From contig NW_004955417.1 in NCBI RefSeq assembly GCF_000276665.1, forward strand, positions 29,396,321 to 29,460,320: 64,000 nt of DNA. The letters run 5' to 3'. Below, in pieces: positions 25,008-35,520 of the stretch; within the stretch, counting starts at the first letter, position 1; every line of letters starts with the position of its first letter. Made by a program: the position numbers and the translations under genes. Origin of the DNA: Chinchilla lanigera (lineage: Eukaryota; Chordata; Mammalia; Rodentia; Chinchillidae). Under the pieces are notes generated by a model, which saw nothing but the letters and a program-made list of their open reading frames with translations, was not told where the DNA came from and searched no databases.

Positions 25008-25010
<3 letters not shown>
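24241..25010. other. Stretch with a TTA run and an uncertain old repeat
   Basis: A short (TTA)n run lies at about 24243-24258. Sequence near 24360-24560 resembles the left part of an ancient LTR-like repeat also seen at 61370-61690, but the match is weak. No gene was seen. Confidence 0.35.

Positions 25011-25049
<39 letters not shown>
25010..25049 (+). repeat. (TG)n microsatellite
   Basis: An uninterrupted TG/GT run of about 39 bases. The overlapping Cys/Val-rich open frames on both strands come from it. Confidence 0.97.
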
Positions 25050-25051
<2 letters not shown>

Positions 25052-25685
25052 AACATGCAGATGGAAAGTTCCAGGAGGAGGAGCCAGGAGGCAGGAGCAT
25101 GGTCCAAGGCCTCTCAGCTGATACACTCAGGGAGGCTGGGTCTCGCTTATGCTTCTCATATCGAGAATATGCTTCTGTAACCGCAGGAATTTGCTGATCC
25201 AGCGATAGATGTTCTGGGAAAAAGCCTTGAGAAGAAAAGAGTAACTGTGACACAGGGATCAGACACCCGGTTCCCAGGTAGTCAGCACCTTGTGGTAAAC
25301 ACGCCTGTTAGGCCTAGGATCTGACAACTTTGCCAGGCAGGCTGTACAGGTGCCAGCAGGACCCTTAGTAAGAGCAGCCGTGGAAACAGCACCCCGCCAT
25401 CTCGAGAGGTGTGCAGAGCACCTGAACGCCAACAGTCGGAGCAGAAGGGATGCCTGGCCAACCCTGAGCAGGTGAGCGTCTGTGCTCCAGGCAAAGCAAA
25501 GACCTTGTGGTGGCCACTGCCACTTTGCAAGTGTAGGCGCAAGTCTGAAGCAAGAAGCTCAGCCCTGGGCTGGGCCTGGGGGTGACCGACTTCACAGCTG
25601 GCCACTGCTCTGTGAGGGTCTTGCAATGAGGGAGGCTCGAGCGGACTCTCAGACAGCCTTGGTGGTGTGAAATGCCCCCTGAAAC
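25050..25685. other. Unassigned non-coding stretch
   Basis: Several competing open frames (25282-25698 minus, 25482-25670 plus) have no recognised motif and no splice support. No repeat was recognised. Confidence 0.4.
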
Positions 25686-25825
25686 AGAAAGAGCTCATAT
25701 TGGGGCTGGTGATTTAGGTCAGCGGCACAACGCCTACCTGGCAAGCGCAAGGTTGTGAGTTCGATTCCTGGTACCAGAAAAAAAGCAACAAAAAAAAAAA
25801 ACAAAAAAAAGAAAGAGCTCATATT
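25686..25825 (+). mobile_element. ID-like tRNA-derived SINE with a perfect 16-bp target duplication
   Basis: The SINE body starts GGGGCTGGTGATTTAGG at 25702 and ends in an A-rich tail up to 25809. It keeps an A box-like 'tttaggtcagcgg' and a strong B box 'gagttcgattcc', the internal RNA polymerase III promoter parts of a tRNA-derived SINE. The 16 bases agaaagagctcatatt occur at 25686-25701 and again at 25810-25825 without a mismatch. Perfect repeats and an intact B box indicate recent mobility by LINE machinery. The unit is ID-related but differs from the mouse/rat ID consensus. Confidence 0.92.
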
Positions 25826-26009
25826 TACTTGTTGACTTTATTTAATTGCACACACAGAATGTAGATTCATTCCTGTAAACCCTAACTCTACAGAGTACAA
25901 GGTAAAACTTCCATTTCCCCTCGTACTCCCACTGCCTTCCGAGAGGTCAGCTTGATGATCTGCTTTGTTCTGTCTCTCAGGCCCTCACCTGCTCCTGCAA
26001 TAAATCATA

Positions 26010-26390
26010 CAAACGTTCTTCATTTAGCAACCAGGCCCTTTTCCTGTGACGTGGTTGTTAAATGAGCTGGTCGCTAACGAGGAATTGTACACAGTATGTG
26101 CATTGCAATATTCAGAACAAAGAGACAGTCAAATTTGATAACTTTGTTTTTATTTGCATAACTCTTACATGTAGTACTGTAATATATAATACAGTACAGT
26201 TCTGGCAGCAAAAATTACAGTACAGTATAAACAAGGTGTACCATATAAAAAAGGACACTGGAGCTCTATCAACAAGATGTATTGAGCCATACAAAAAAAA
26301 AAAGATAGTCATAAATCTAAACAACTCACCTTGGTCATATGTCCAAACAGCTGTTAAATAGGTGGATTGTTAATTGAGGGTATCTGTATT
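26010..26390. mobile_element. Possible Tigger/mariner-like DNA transposon relic
   Basis: 'tggttgttaaatgagctggtcgctaacgagg' in outline at 26052-26082 and 'cagctgttaaataggtggattgttaattgagg' in outline at 26350-26380 resemble facing ends of an old pogo/Tigger-type element. The interior is AT-rich with 'acagtacag' motifs. Termini are not clear enough to call TA duplications. Confidence 0.3.
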
Positions 26391-26884
26391 TGGGTTAAGG
26401 CTCATTACTCTCTAAGCAAGTATGTTTTCACTTTTAGTGTACTTTTTCCACTGAGCTATATGTTTTAAGTGTCTTTCCACATCTTTCCATCTAAATCTAC
26501 CTTCAAATATGTTGTACTAAAATTTGCATCAAAACATGTCACAATTTCTTGAGAAAACGTGTCTTCCTTTCTTAAGCATGGAGACACAGGAGTAAGAAAA
26601 GAATAGATTTTACAATCAGAAAGATATTCACCTCACATCTCAGCTACTCAATATCTAGTTGAATTTCAGAAAGTTATGCAAGCTTTATAAGCCTTCATTT
26701 ACATAGATAGAAATTGAGGAAAGGATTATAAATTGATGATAAATAAGAATAAAGTAGAACCACACTGATGTATTATCTGAGACAAAGTATAATGTATTAA
26801 TTTATTAATTTCAGAACATATTAATTCCATTCACTTTATAAAAAGAAACCTCTACAGGAGTAAGGTACCCAAGCAGGTGTTGGC
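26391..26884. other. Unassigned AT-rich non-coding stretch
   Basis: Nothing recognisable. Confidence 0.45.
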
Positions 26885-27102
26885 CTAGAGGTGGCAGTCA
26901 CCACATTTTATTGTGGGAAAAACTGATAAAGGACCTACTCCCGTGTCATGGGCTTGGGGCGCTCCAGACCCACAGGAAGTCTCGGCCTTGTCACAACGGC
27001 CTTCCATCCACTGGGTAAGTTTCTTCACAGAAGATGATGGGGACTCAACGTTGTACACTCCAGCATGTAGCCAGTCTCGCCCACAAGTTGGTGTGATCAG
27101 CA
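26885..27102 (-). other. Weak 3'-terminal-exon-like segment, unknown product
   Basis: A minus-strand frame is open from 27154 to a TAG at 26885. An AG acceptor at 27104-27103 follows 'catttaaaaaacac'. After it the frame reads VLITPTCGRDWLHAGVYNVE and continues for about 70 codons with Cys, Trp and Ser. AATAAA on the minus strand lies at 26907-26912, just inside the end of the frame. The acceptor has a poor pyrimidine tract. I recognise no protein family. A plus-strand donor-like CTGGgtaagt at about 27014 gives a competing reading. It could be a processed pseudogene tail or chance. Confidence 0.2.
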
Positions 27103-27298
27103 CTGTGTTTTTTAAATGAAAAATGACATGCAGTCTCCTGACGGAAGTACCCATCTGACTTCAGAATACAGGTTCCCACTGGCCCTAGTTTTTCATTCAC
27201 AGTTTCTGTTGTTGTACTATCAATCTGGTTAAATCAAATCCCATTAAATTGAGTAATTCAAGGTACATATCAAATGATCATTAAAACCTTGTTAAGAA

Positions 27299-27451
27299 GC
27301 CAGGCATGGTGGCACCCGCTTGTAATCCCAGCACTTGGGAGGCTGAGGCAGGAGGATCGTTGCGAGTTTGAGGTCAGCCTGGGCTACAAAGTGAGCTCAA
27401 GATCTGCCTGAACTGCATAGAGAGACCCTGTCTCAAAAAGACAAAAAAGAA
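27299..27451 (+). mobile_element. B1 SINE (7SL-derived)
   Basis: The element reads 'gccaggcatggtggcaccc', 'tgtaatcccagcacttggg', 'gaggctgaggcaggaggat', and ends 'accctgtctcaaaaagac' plus an A tail. It is flanked by aaaaccttgttaagaa (27283-27298) and aaaacttgttgagaa (27452-27466), a target duplication with slight decay. Confidence 0.93.
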
Positions 27452-27874
27452 AAAACTTGTTGAGAAAACTGTAATCCTATTAGAAACTCAGTTTTTTAAT
27501 TTCTAGAAAGAATAGTCTTCAAATTAAAAACGAATTCAATATCAAAAACCATGTATCCCTTCTTTTCTCCAATTCCCATGCTTATGGTACAATCCATCCT
27601 TTCCTCTCCCTATTCCACATAGTTCTTTACCGCCACACTCCCCTCTTCCAGCCCCTCTTCCTGCCACAGACTATCTCTGACCTGCTCCCGCATTTCAGAA
27701 CAGTTATCTGCTATGGAGAAGAAAAAAGTCTGTATGTCATTTCTGTTTACAGGACCTCTCCTTTCTAGAAATTGAGGGAGCCCTTTCTATTATTTAAAAC
27801 ATAACTGTCCTACTAAGCTTTGCATAGTACCTGGCTCCAGTGTATCTGTTCAAGGTCATTTAAATCCACATTAT

Positions 27875-28030
27875 GCCAGGTGTGGTAGTGCACGCCTGTA
27901 ATTCCAGCACTCGTGAGGCTGAGGCAGGAGGATCACTGAGAGTTTGAGGCCAGCCTAGTGTACATAGTGAGTTCAGAGCCAGTCTGAGCTACACAGCAAG
28001 ACCCTGTCTGAAAACAAAACAAAACAAAAC
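27875..28030 (+). mobile_element. B1 SINE (7SL-derived)
   Basis: 'gccaggtgtggtagtgcacg', 'gaggctgaggcaggaggatc', 'accctgtctg', then an (AAAAC)n tail. It lies about 420 bp from another B1 in the same orientation. Flanks 'tccacat' and 'tccatat' may be a decayed target duplication. Confidence 0.92.
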
Positions 28031-28374
28031 TCCATATCTCTCTTTATCCCCTATACACAGGCCACTGCCCTGCCAAGAGCTCGTGCTGCCCGGGGTTGCT
28101 TGCACCGCGCTCTCAGGTGCTGAAAGCCCTCCCCAGCCTCTCTCTAGACAGCATACAGGCCTCTGTGTGAGTGCTGTGTCCTCTGCTGCCACTCTCTCTA
28201 CTGCTACCACTGTTTTATACCACTCTTCCTTCCTTCTTTCAAAATACAGATGATAGTTCAGAATCTTCTGTTAACTCACTTAACTTAATTGGTTGTCTAT
28301 CTTATTAATTTTTCAGTTATTTGCAAGCATTTCCCTTGTCTAGGTCTATCTGTTGCATATGTAGCAACTGATCT

Positions 28375-28430
28375 AAAGTTTGGCATATAATTGATACTTA
28401 AAGTAATGTTGAAAGAATAAATCAATAAAG
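28375..28430 (+). mobile_element. Possible L2 LINE 3' end
   Basis: 'ttggcatataattgatacttaaagt' in outline, then 'gttgaaagaataaat', follows the L2 terminal pattern ('tggcacatagtaggtgctcaataaatgtttgttgaatgaat'). Short and diverged. Confidence 0.4.
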
Positions 28431-29375
28431 AGATTGGGTATTGTGTCACCTTTGCTGTATGCCAGTATACAGTTTCTAGAACACAACATTCAATAGAGAT
28501 TTTAACTGATAGTGATCAGAATTGAGATTCTGATGCCTTGAATCCCTGAGTATTATGGTCTACATAAATAAACATTCATTTGTTTCTCATTTTTCAATTA
28601 AACAAAGTGTTCTTCTCCGTTGATTAGGACTGTATTAATATTTATAACCAAAAGTCCTCTTACCAGTTGGTCAATCACCAGAAACCTAATTGATATCACT
28701 AACGCATAAGGAATTCAAAGGGAATTTTCTGAGCCAATAAACTATTTCACGATTAGGTACACATCTTTCATGCCAAACAGTTATCAATCCCGATACTTGG
28801 TGCAACTCTCAAAGACATAGCTGATATGCTGTCTCTGTGGTATTAAAGAAGAACATTATAAAACAGAACAGTGACCCAGTCAATATTTTAAATGGCTCGC
28901 TGTGTCCAGAACACAAGGACTTTCTTTTGCTCGATTCTCCACAATTTTGTATAGCAGAAAGTAATAATTATTAATAAGAGAGCTTTTTAAAGGCACAACA
29001 TTAAGTTACCAGGGGTAAAGAATTGGATTTTATTTCTTCAAAGTTTCTTCTTGCCAAGAGCTCCTAATTGCTTTGAGCTCTAAAAAAATTCCATCTGCAT
29101 CAACATTTCCCTAGTGGCAGGCCTATTTTGAACATATGGTTTGAAATTACTTATTAAGAAATTGTTTAGAGAAGAAGTAAAGTGCGACTTCTAACACAGC
29201 ACAAATATCTCTCATTTCTTTAACCATTTAAAATTTCTTAGGAAACCAGATCGGTAAGAAGGTAGCATGATTGCTTTGAATAGGTAGAGAAATGCGTTCT
29301 ACAATCAGGAAGAGACGTGCTTCTAATTAGGAGGAAAATTTACCGCTGTCTTTAACCTTTGCTCATTATTTTCAG
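28431..29375. other. Unassigned AT-rich non-coding stretch
   Basis: Nothing recognisable. Confidence 0.45.
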
Positions 29376-29494
29376 AACCTGGAACTGGGTCATCATCAAA
29401 CCACTCTCCAAAGTAGCTTACGTGGAAGAAGGAAACAGGACAGCGCCAAGCCCAGTGGCGATAACCCGGATGAAGGCAGCAACGGTGGCAGCAG
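29376..29494 (+). other. Exon-like segment overlapping a MIR relic
   Basis: A good acceptor ('tttaacctttgctcattattttcag', ending at 29375) precedes an open frame that starts NLELGHHQTTLQSSLRGRRK. The frame continues in Ser/Gly/Asn-rich sequence to a TGA at 29574-29576. A donor-like gtgagc follows 'aacagtc' near 29494. The 3' side ('ggcatgccaggcagtgcac') is a reversed MIR, so part of the frame is repeat-derived. It could be an exonised segment or chance. Confidence 0.2.
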
Positions 29495-29575
29495 TAACAG
29501 TCGTGAGCTCATGTGGCATGCCAGGCAGTGCACTCTAAGCTACATGCTTTGGGAATCCAACCCCTGCCACAGCTG
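29490..29575 (-). mobile_element. MIR SINE relic
   Basis: 'gagctcatgtggcatgccagg' and 'actctaagctacatgcttt' follow the reverse complement of the MIR core ('gtgccaggcactgtgctaagcgctttacatg'). Confidence 0.5.
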
Positions 29576-30300
29576 ATGAGTGGAAGAGCGAAGTCTGCTC
29601 GTCAGTAGTGTGCTGGTTGTCTGCAGCCACCCTTTTGGGGCTATGGTCACCGGGAGATGAAGAAGCAGCGGGCTCACAACCCTCACTTAGCTGAGAGTGT
29701 AGCTGAAGTGGCAGATCCCTGAATCTCCGTAGTTTTATTTCCTGTTGCCAGAAGTGTGTCTGTCTTACTATGGTTCAGCATGCTGGCCACTTCTCCTTCC
29801 TCCCGTCTAATCAGCATGTTGTCATTAACAGAATGGATTGGTGCCATGTTCTGAGGGACTTGTTAGGCCTAATCTCTTAGACTGTGTTATGACAGGGAAG
29901 GCGAGTTAGCACAGCCTATTGGCAAATGCGTGGATGAATGTTTGCTCCAGGCGACTGGATGCAAACTATCACTGATCCTCTTATCTGACCTGAATACAAA
30001 GTACCGCACCCGCCAAATCGATGCCTGCACACCGCGAGAACAGGAGGATGTGTCAATCTCCCCTTGCGGTGAGGCTACAGCCAGCACGGCAGCTGTGAAA
30101 GGACTACTGAGCGCGCAGCGGTCTACACTGCAGTCGTTCTCTTGGCTCACGCATTTCTTCAGGATCCAGCCTGGCCAATCAAACAGAGACCGCCATCCCT
30201 GCATCCTTTGCAGCCTTAATGGGCTCAGTCATCACTGCCAGCGCCATCCGGGCGTATGTGATGAGAAAGTAGTCTACAGTAATTACAGGAAAAAGAAACA
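29576..30300. other. Unassigned stretch with many retained CpGs
   Basis: From about 29890 to 30260 CpG is clearly more frequent than in neighbouring DNA ('accgcacccgcc', 'gagcgcgcagcgg', 'gcgccatccgggcg'). Open frames on both strands (29887-30204 minus, 29930-30304 plus) have no recognised family. It may be a younger insertion or a regulatory patch. Confidence 0.35.
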
Positions 30301-30409
30301 ATAACCTGCTGAGTCATTCATCGGGCAGGAACATATCCAGGGGAAAAGTACAGACCAGAGAGCCTAGGGTTTGGATGTTTTAGCCACGTGGTCTGATTGA
30401 GTACTCCCG

Positions 30410-30555
30410 GCACAAAGCACTGCAAATTATTTAACTCTTGCAGTCTCGATTTCTTTGTCTATAAATTAGGTGGGTAGGATTTACCTTCAAGTCTAGTATG
30501 GAAGCCTGTTAGGTAAATGGAAGAGTGCAGAATGCTTCCTTAATAATGGTAGGTA
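30410..30555 (+). mobile_element. MIR SINE relic
   Basis: 'ttatttaactcttgcagtctcgatttctttgtctataaattagg' in outline follows the MIR core ('acttaacctctctgtgcctcagtttcctcatctgtaaaatgg'). Confidence 0.6.
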
Positions 30556-32539
30556 TTTCGTGTCGTAGAAGCACCTTGGGCAGGCTAGCGAAGACCCTGG
30601 GAGAGAAAGATGAGCGACTCAGCAGAAGAAATGTATCACTCTAATAAAATCTCACCTTCTGGGATATTGGCAAATCATGAAATAGTAGCAGCAGCTGCGT
30701 GGTCAGTACAACCGCTGCTGGGCATGATAACTTCTTCCAGTGCACCCCCCGGGACAGGGACAGAGTGACCCAGGCAGGATCTGCAGCAGTGAGTGCCCGA
30801 GGCACCGGTCCCCGTGTTTCCAAGGGGGCCAAAGCGTCACCCCAGATCCTTGCTCACGTACTTGCCTGACACTCAGTGAGATGCTGGGTACTGGTAAAGA
30901 ATAGTTAGGAATTCGAGTTTTAAACTTCTACTTTCCTTCCAACAGTCCGGTTTTTAAATAGAAATTGGGCTGATGCTAAGTATTTTCCTATGACGTGTAC
31001 AGCTGAAGAAGTCTAATGTATTTGTGAACTGAAAAACAAGTTTTTGTCTTTATAGTCACTTCTTTTATAAAATGAAAACAATAAGCTGTCAATGTAGGCA
31101 CACAACGTTTGTTTGAAATTCATACTGGATGATTTTCAACTTGAAATCTTTGCTTTCTCTTGCTTATTCTGGATACTGACCCCATGCCCATGGTAACCCC
31201 AAATGAGTGTTAAAATTGTTCTTCATCAGGAGAAATCAAGTCCACTAAATATACCCCAATTAAAACAATGTTCGATCAAACATGCCCAATATCGTGGAGC
31301 CTCCTTAAAAGTCAACAGTAATGAACAACAGTGAGGGCACATTTCTAGCTTATTTGCTGAATTGGTTCCGATAAAAGTGACGTTTCAGTTATGCCTCTTT
31401 CACTAAGATTAAGTAATCAAACAAAATATTCATTCTTAGTAAATAAAACTGCTTTCAGTTTCTTTGAGGGGGCAAAGAAACATCATCATCTTACAGAGTT
31501 CGGTTTGTCCACTGCTCCTCTCCTTTGATTTCACAAAGCAAATGCTCAAATGATGAACAATCCATCTAGGGTAACAACTGACTATAGTTATAGCAAAATC
31601 CTGCACCAAAACTGACTCAGAAAGTGGCAGTGTCAAATAAAGATGAGATTTGGATGTAAGTTAAGCTTAAGAACGTGATAGCGAACACACTCACTGAGAA
31701 CATCGGGGGCAGCTACCCTAACGCTCAGCAAAGGGGATGAACCCCACCGTCTCAGTCTGTGCTGCTATCCTGTAGCGCCGCGGGGTGTGGGATTTGTGAA
31801 AAGGGGACGTGTGTGACTCAGAGCTCTGGGGGCACAGGTCTGGTGTCAGGCGCGGAGCCTGCTGTCTGACGAGGTCTTCGTGCTCCATCCTCACATGCTG
31901 CAAGCCGGCTCCTCTTCCCAGGCCTTGCTCACGCGTGAGGGAGGGACTTGGGCAAGCTGAGCTGTGCAGGAAACGGGTCCAGCCCTGCTGACGGATTTAA
32001 TCCCCTCGCTTCAGCCTATGCCTCAATACTCTTCTCCATTCTTTTAGAACTGTTGATTATGAAATACATACAAACCACTACTCTGGTGCCAAGACTCCAT
32101 GCAGCAGTGCCTGGGGTGGGGAGCACAGGTCAGTCTCTCCTCGATGCCACTTTCTCCCTCTTGCACCCTTCGTCCCTCATCCCTGGTTGCCTTGGTTGGT
32201 TGTGATGCCTTCAGGGAACATGTACTGGGACTATGAGCAAATATGTCAGAATAATGAGCTGTCTACCAAGCGCAGAATGGTTACATTGCAGGGATTCCCT
32301 AAGAGTACCCTCAAATTATAATTCTGATCTTAAATATTGTTAAAAATAGTGTGATTCTACAAAATAACTCTCCCCTAGACCTATATTAATATTTATCCAA
32401 AAGCTATACCATTTGAATGGGATATTTAGAAGTCTTGTGTTTCTAAGAGTATTATATTTGATGTGAACAAAATGAGTAGACTGACAAGAAGAATGTCTGG
32501 GAAATAATACTTCATTGCTAGTACTTACTTCCCACTTGC
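30556..32539. other. Unassigned non-coding stretch
   Basis: Short competing open frames only (for example 31718-32205 on both strands). No repeat or exon was recognised. Confidence 0.45.
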
Positions 32540-32740
32540 AAAGTACACGGTGGATACTTGATTAGTACCTACCAGCTCCTGACTATCAGCTTTGTGCGAA
32601 TCTTCACAGTGGATGCTTTACCTCGTAAGGTCATGAAGTCCTACTGTCAGTGTCTGTGATAACGTTGCAACTTTCAGTAGGTAAGAAAATCGAAGAGGCT
32701 CAGAGACATGCCAGAGCTAACTCTTCAGTCCAGTAGTCTG
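32540..32740 (-). mobile_element. MIR SINE relic
   Basis: 'ggatgctttacctcgtaaggtc' and 'gtaagaaaatcgaagaggctc' plus 'agagacatgccagagcta' follow the reversed MIR core (start of the 'gaggaaactgaggcacagag' block). Confidence 0.5.
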
Positions 32741-32888
32741 TTTATCTGGTGTACTGGTGTATTTCTAGCACTTAGGTAAGAGCCAGATACAACAAGCTCT
32801 TTATAAGTACTCCATAAAGAAGTGAATGTCTTATGCCAGGAAGGTAGAATGATGAGGTTACAAAGTACAGGAACATTTAAGAATCCTC

Positions 32889-33648
32889 TGTGGAAGACTA
32901 CCTGAATGAGTCTTCCTGAAAGAGGAGCAGTTATCTCTATTTTGGCTGAATCTGGCCTATTTCCATGTGCTGATATGTGCAGAGCTGGCTAGGACTTTTC
33001 CTAATCCCTTCATTTGGCTTTAAGCAATGCACATCGGTCTAGTTGAGGTAGTTTTTGAAGCAAGGTGACAGGGCAGTGTTTCCCCACCCTGTAGCTCCCA
33101 CATAAACATGTGTGAACCAGACAAGGCAGGATGGACAGCCCTGCTCCATGCTATCAGCTGGGACTGAGCCTTGAGATAAGAGGCTATGACTTCCCAGGGT
33201 ATAAAATATTGCACATCAGAGCTGAGGTGCTGACCCCAAAACATTAGACACTATCTCAGTTGTGTTACACAGATTACTGTTTCTGCTTATCCTTCTTCCT
33301 GCACACTGCAGAGCTGATTTCAGGCCTCCTACCCAGCCCAGCTCACAGTACTCATAGTCTTCCCACCATTCTCACAGTCACTCATTCTCCAGCCACTCCT
33401 TTCTTTATAATAAAACCCAGGTTCAGCCCTGGGTTGAGGCTTATGCTCTGGATGGCCATCATGCTAGTGGGACTTAGGACCCCTGGGCTCCCCATAACTA
33501 CAAATATGCCTTACTGTCTTTACTCTCACCATGGATTGCACTGGAAGTGGTAGATTGGCATTAACTCACTAGAATTCCAGGAACTTTTCCATAGGATTAC
33601 AAATATCACTTTCTGGTTTGTGGTGAGGACCAGGAAGGGCTCCCTATA
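32889..33648 (+). mobile_element. Solo ERV LTR, copy 1 of a 750-770-bp family
   Basis: About 760 bp, starting TGTGGAAGACT and ending CTCCCTATA. The flanks are ATCCTC (32883-32888) and CTCCTC (33649-33654), a 6-bp duplication with one change. TATAAAA lies at 33200-33206 and AATAAA at 33409-33414, about 200 bp apart, as expected for a U3 promoter and R region. The copies at 18002-18747 and 44067-44834 share its whole length. The open frames at 33020-33244 and 33260-33553 are in the LTR. Confidence 0.82.
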
Positions 33649-33654
33649 CTCCTC

Positions 33655-34115
33655 CTTGGTGAAAACTCATCCTATGGGAAAGGAACTCAGAAACACAACC
33701 CTAGCACAGGAACAAACGTTCCTCATGTGGAGGAAACCTGACTTTGATCACAGCATATATTTGTCTTCTGAACTGTTCCTACCCGTGACAGTCATGCACT
33801 GCTAACCAAGTCTGGTTGGGTCGAGGTTTCACGAATAAAAAATGAAAGAACTGATGAAAAATTCTAAGAGAGCAGTGCTTTTGCACTCCTCCAAGACCTA
33901 GATGAAAAAATGTAATACTAAAATGAGGAGAATGCCTGACAATTTCACTTGAAGAGCATAGCTCTGCTACCCAGAGGTGTCTAGCAGACAGAATGCTGCT
34001 CCAATGTCTTGAGACCCATGCACCTGTGGTGGTAGTGGCAGCGTTAGCTGCAGACCTTTAGAGGGGTGCTTGGTATAAGGTTGTGAAGCAGAGGCCTGTC
34101 TGGGTGCGTGAGACT
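33655..34115. other. Unassigned non-coding stretch
   Basis: Nothing recognisable. Confidence 0.45.
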
Positions 34116-34420
34116 AGCCATCCATTTGCAAACACTTACTGAGCACCTGTGCTGTGCACACCTCTCTATTAGTTGCTGACTTTGTCAGTAAAGAACGAGA
34201 AAAGATTAGCAAAAACACAGAGACAATTGCTGACTGTGATAGGCGCGACAAAGAAAATTAAAAATAAGTTTAATGAGATAAAGCACAATTAGAGTGACTT
34301 CAAATGGGATGTCAAGGGATACCTCTCTCCAAGGAGATGAGAACTATATAAGGAGTAAGTGCCAGCCTGTCAAGATCTGGGAAAAGAGCATTTCCTGCAG
34401 AGGAAATAAAAAGTCCTCAG
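34116..34420 (-). mobile_element. L2 3' end and adjoining ancient repeat
   Basis: 'caaacacttactgagcacctg' with 'gctgtgcacacctctctatta' is a reversed L2 3' end. It continues into 'gggatacctctctccaagg', 'gatctgggaaaagagcatttcctgcagagg' in outline, a repeat block often seen next to it in mammals. The same block type appears near 60500-60820. Confidence 0.45.
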
Positions 34421-35384
34421 AAACCTTTCATACCAGTGCATTTCCAGGCCTGCTCCAGCAATAGGAATGAAGCTTTGGGGGACACTGTAAATGGGTTAAG
34501 GGAAGGGTGGCTGCAGACGAATTCAGAGGCAGGCAGGACTGGACTGTACAGCGCTGTGGAGACCCAGACAGCGCATGTTTTCTGTAAAGGCTGAGTAGAA
34601 TCCACAGGCTCTGTGTGCCAGCTGGCAGAGTGTGTCCTCTGAGAGGACAACTGGGTCATCCAGTCTCTAATATCTAAATTTGTAGTTCTTAGTCTCCCTT
34701 CTCTGACAGAGGACTATTCCATCTGTGACGAAGGAGGAAAAGGAGAGAAATAAGAAGAGAAGCAGCACCTCTCAGATCCCTGATGCAAGAAGCTACCGAG
34801 GATCAGTCAGGGTTCACAGACAGGGCTGTATTGGCCATAAGAATACTTCAGTAGTGCGCTACAAATCGCTAAGAGACAATCCCGACTCTCTCTGAAGCTT
34901 CCTTACACAGCCTGCCCCACCTGTAGCAGCGGGTGCCTCCCCATTGCTAAACAACCAGCGCTTTGCCCAGCGGGGCGCCTCCAGTCCTGCCTGTCTTACT
35001 GTGATTTGCTTCGCTTGCACCTTCCTCGCAGCCGGCAGTGCAGATCAGTCAGCTGGGACTGTGGTGAGAACGGGACCTCTCCCGACTGAGTGTTCCCCAG
35101 GACACTTCCAACTGCACAGGCTTCTTAAAGATCCAGTTACTGCTTCGGCCTGAAGCATGTGTTACTCCTCAGGGAGAAACCGGGGAATGCTATAGCAGGC
35201 ACAGGGAAGATCTGCTACCTGGGAGAGCAGGCCTGTGTGTGCAAGGCTGGGGGGCAGTCTACACTGGCTGGAGCACAGAGAATCCGACTGCACCAGGAGC
35301 GGGCGGCCAGGACAGGCAAGGGCACAGTCGGCTGGAGCCAGGGCCCCTGCCCTAGGTCCCAGTTCCTCTGCGTGATTCCATAGC
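34421..35384. other. Unassigned non-coding stretch
   Basis: Moderately GC-rich with chance open frames (34944-35383). No repeat or exon was recognised. Confidence 0.4.
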
Positions 35385-35520
35385 CTGTGTCTCAGTTTAC
35401 TCTTCTGAAAAGTTGAATATTAGTAATATTTACTCCTAAAGTTTCTAAGAGGATTGAATGAGTCAATGGATGAAAAGTGTTTAGAAGACCATCTGGCCAC
35501 TGTGAATTTCAGCAAAAGTT
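35385..35520 (+). mobile_element. MIR SINE relic
   Basis: 'gtgtctcagtttactcttctg', 'ctaagaggattgaatgagtc' and 'aagtgtttagaagaccatctgg' follow the MIR core and its 3' side. Confidence 0.65.

Noticed and set aside
24936..25253. Cys/Val-rich and Thr/His-rich frames
   Set aside because: These are translations of the (TG)n tract.
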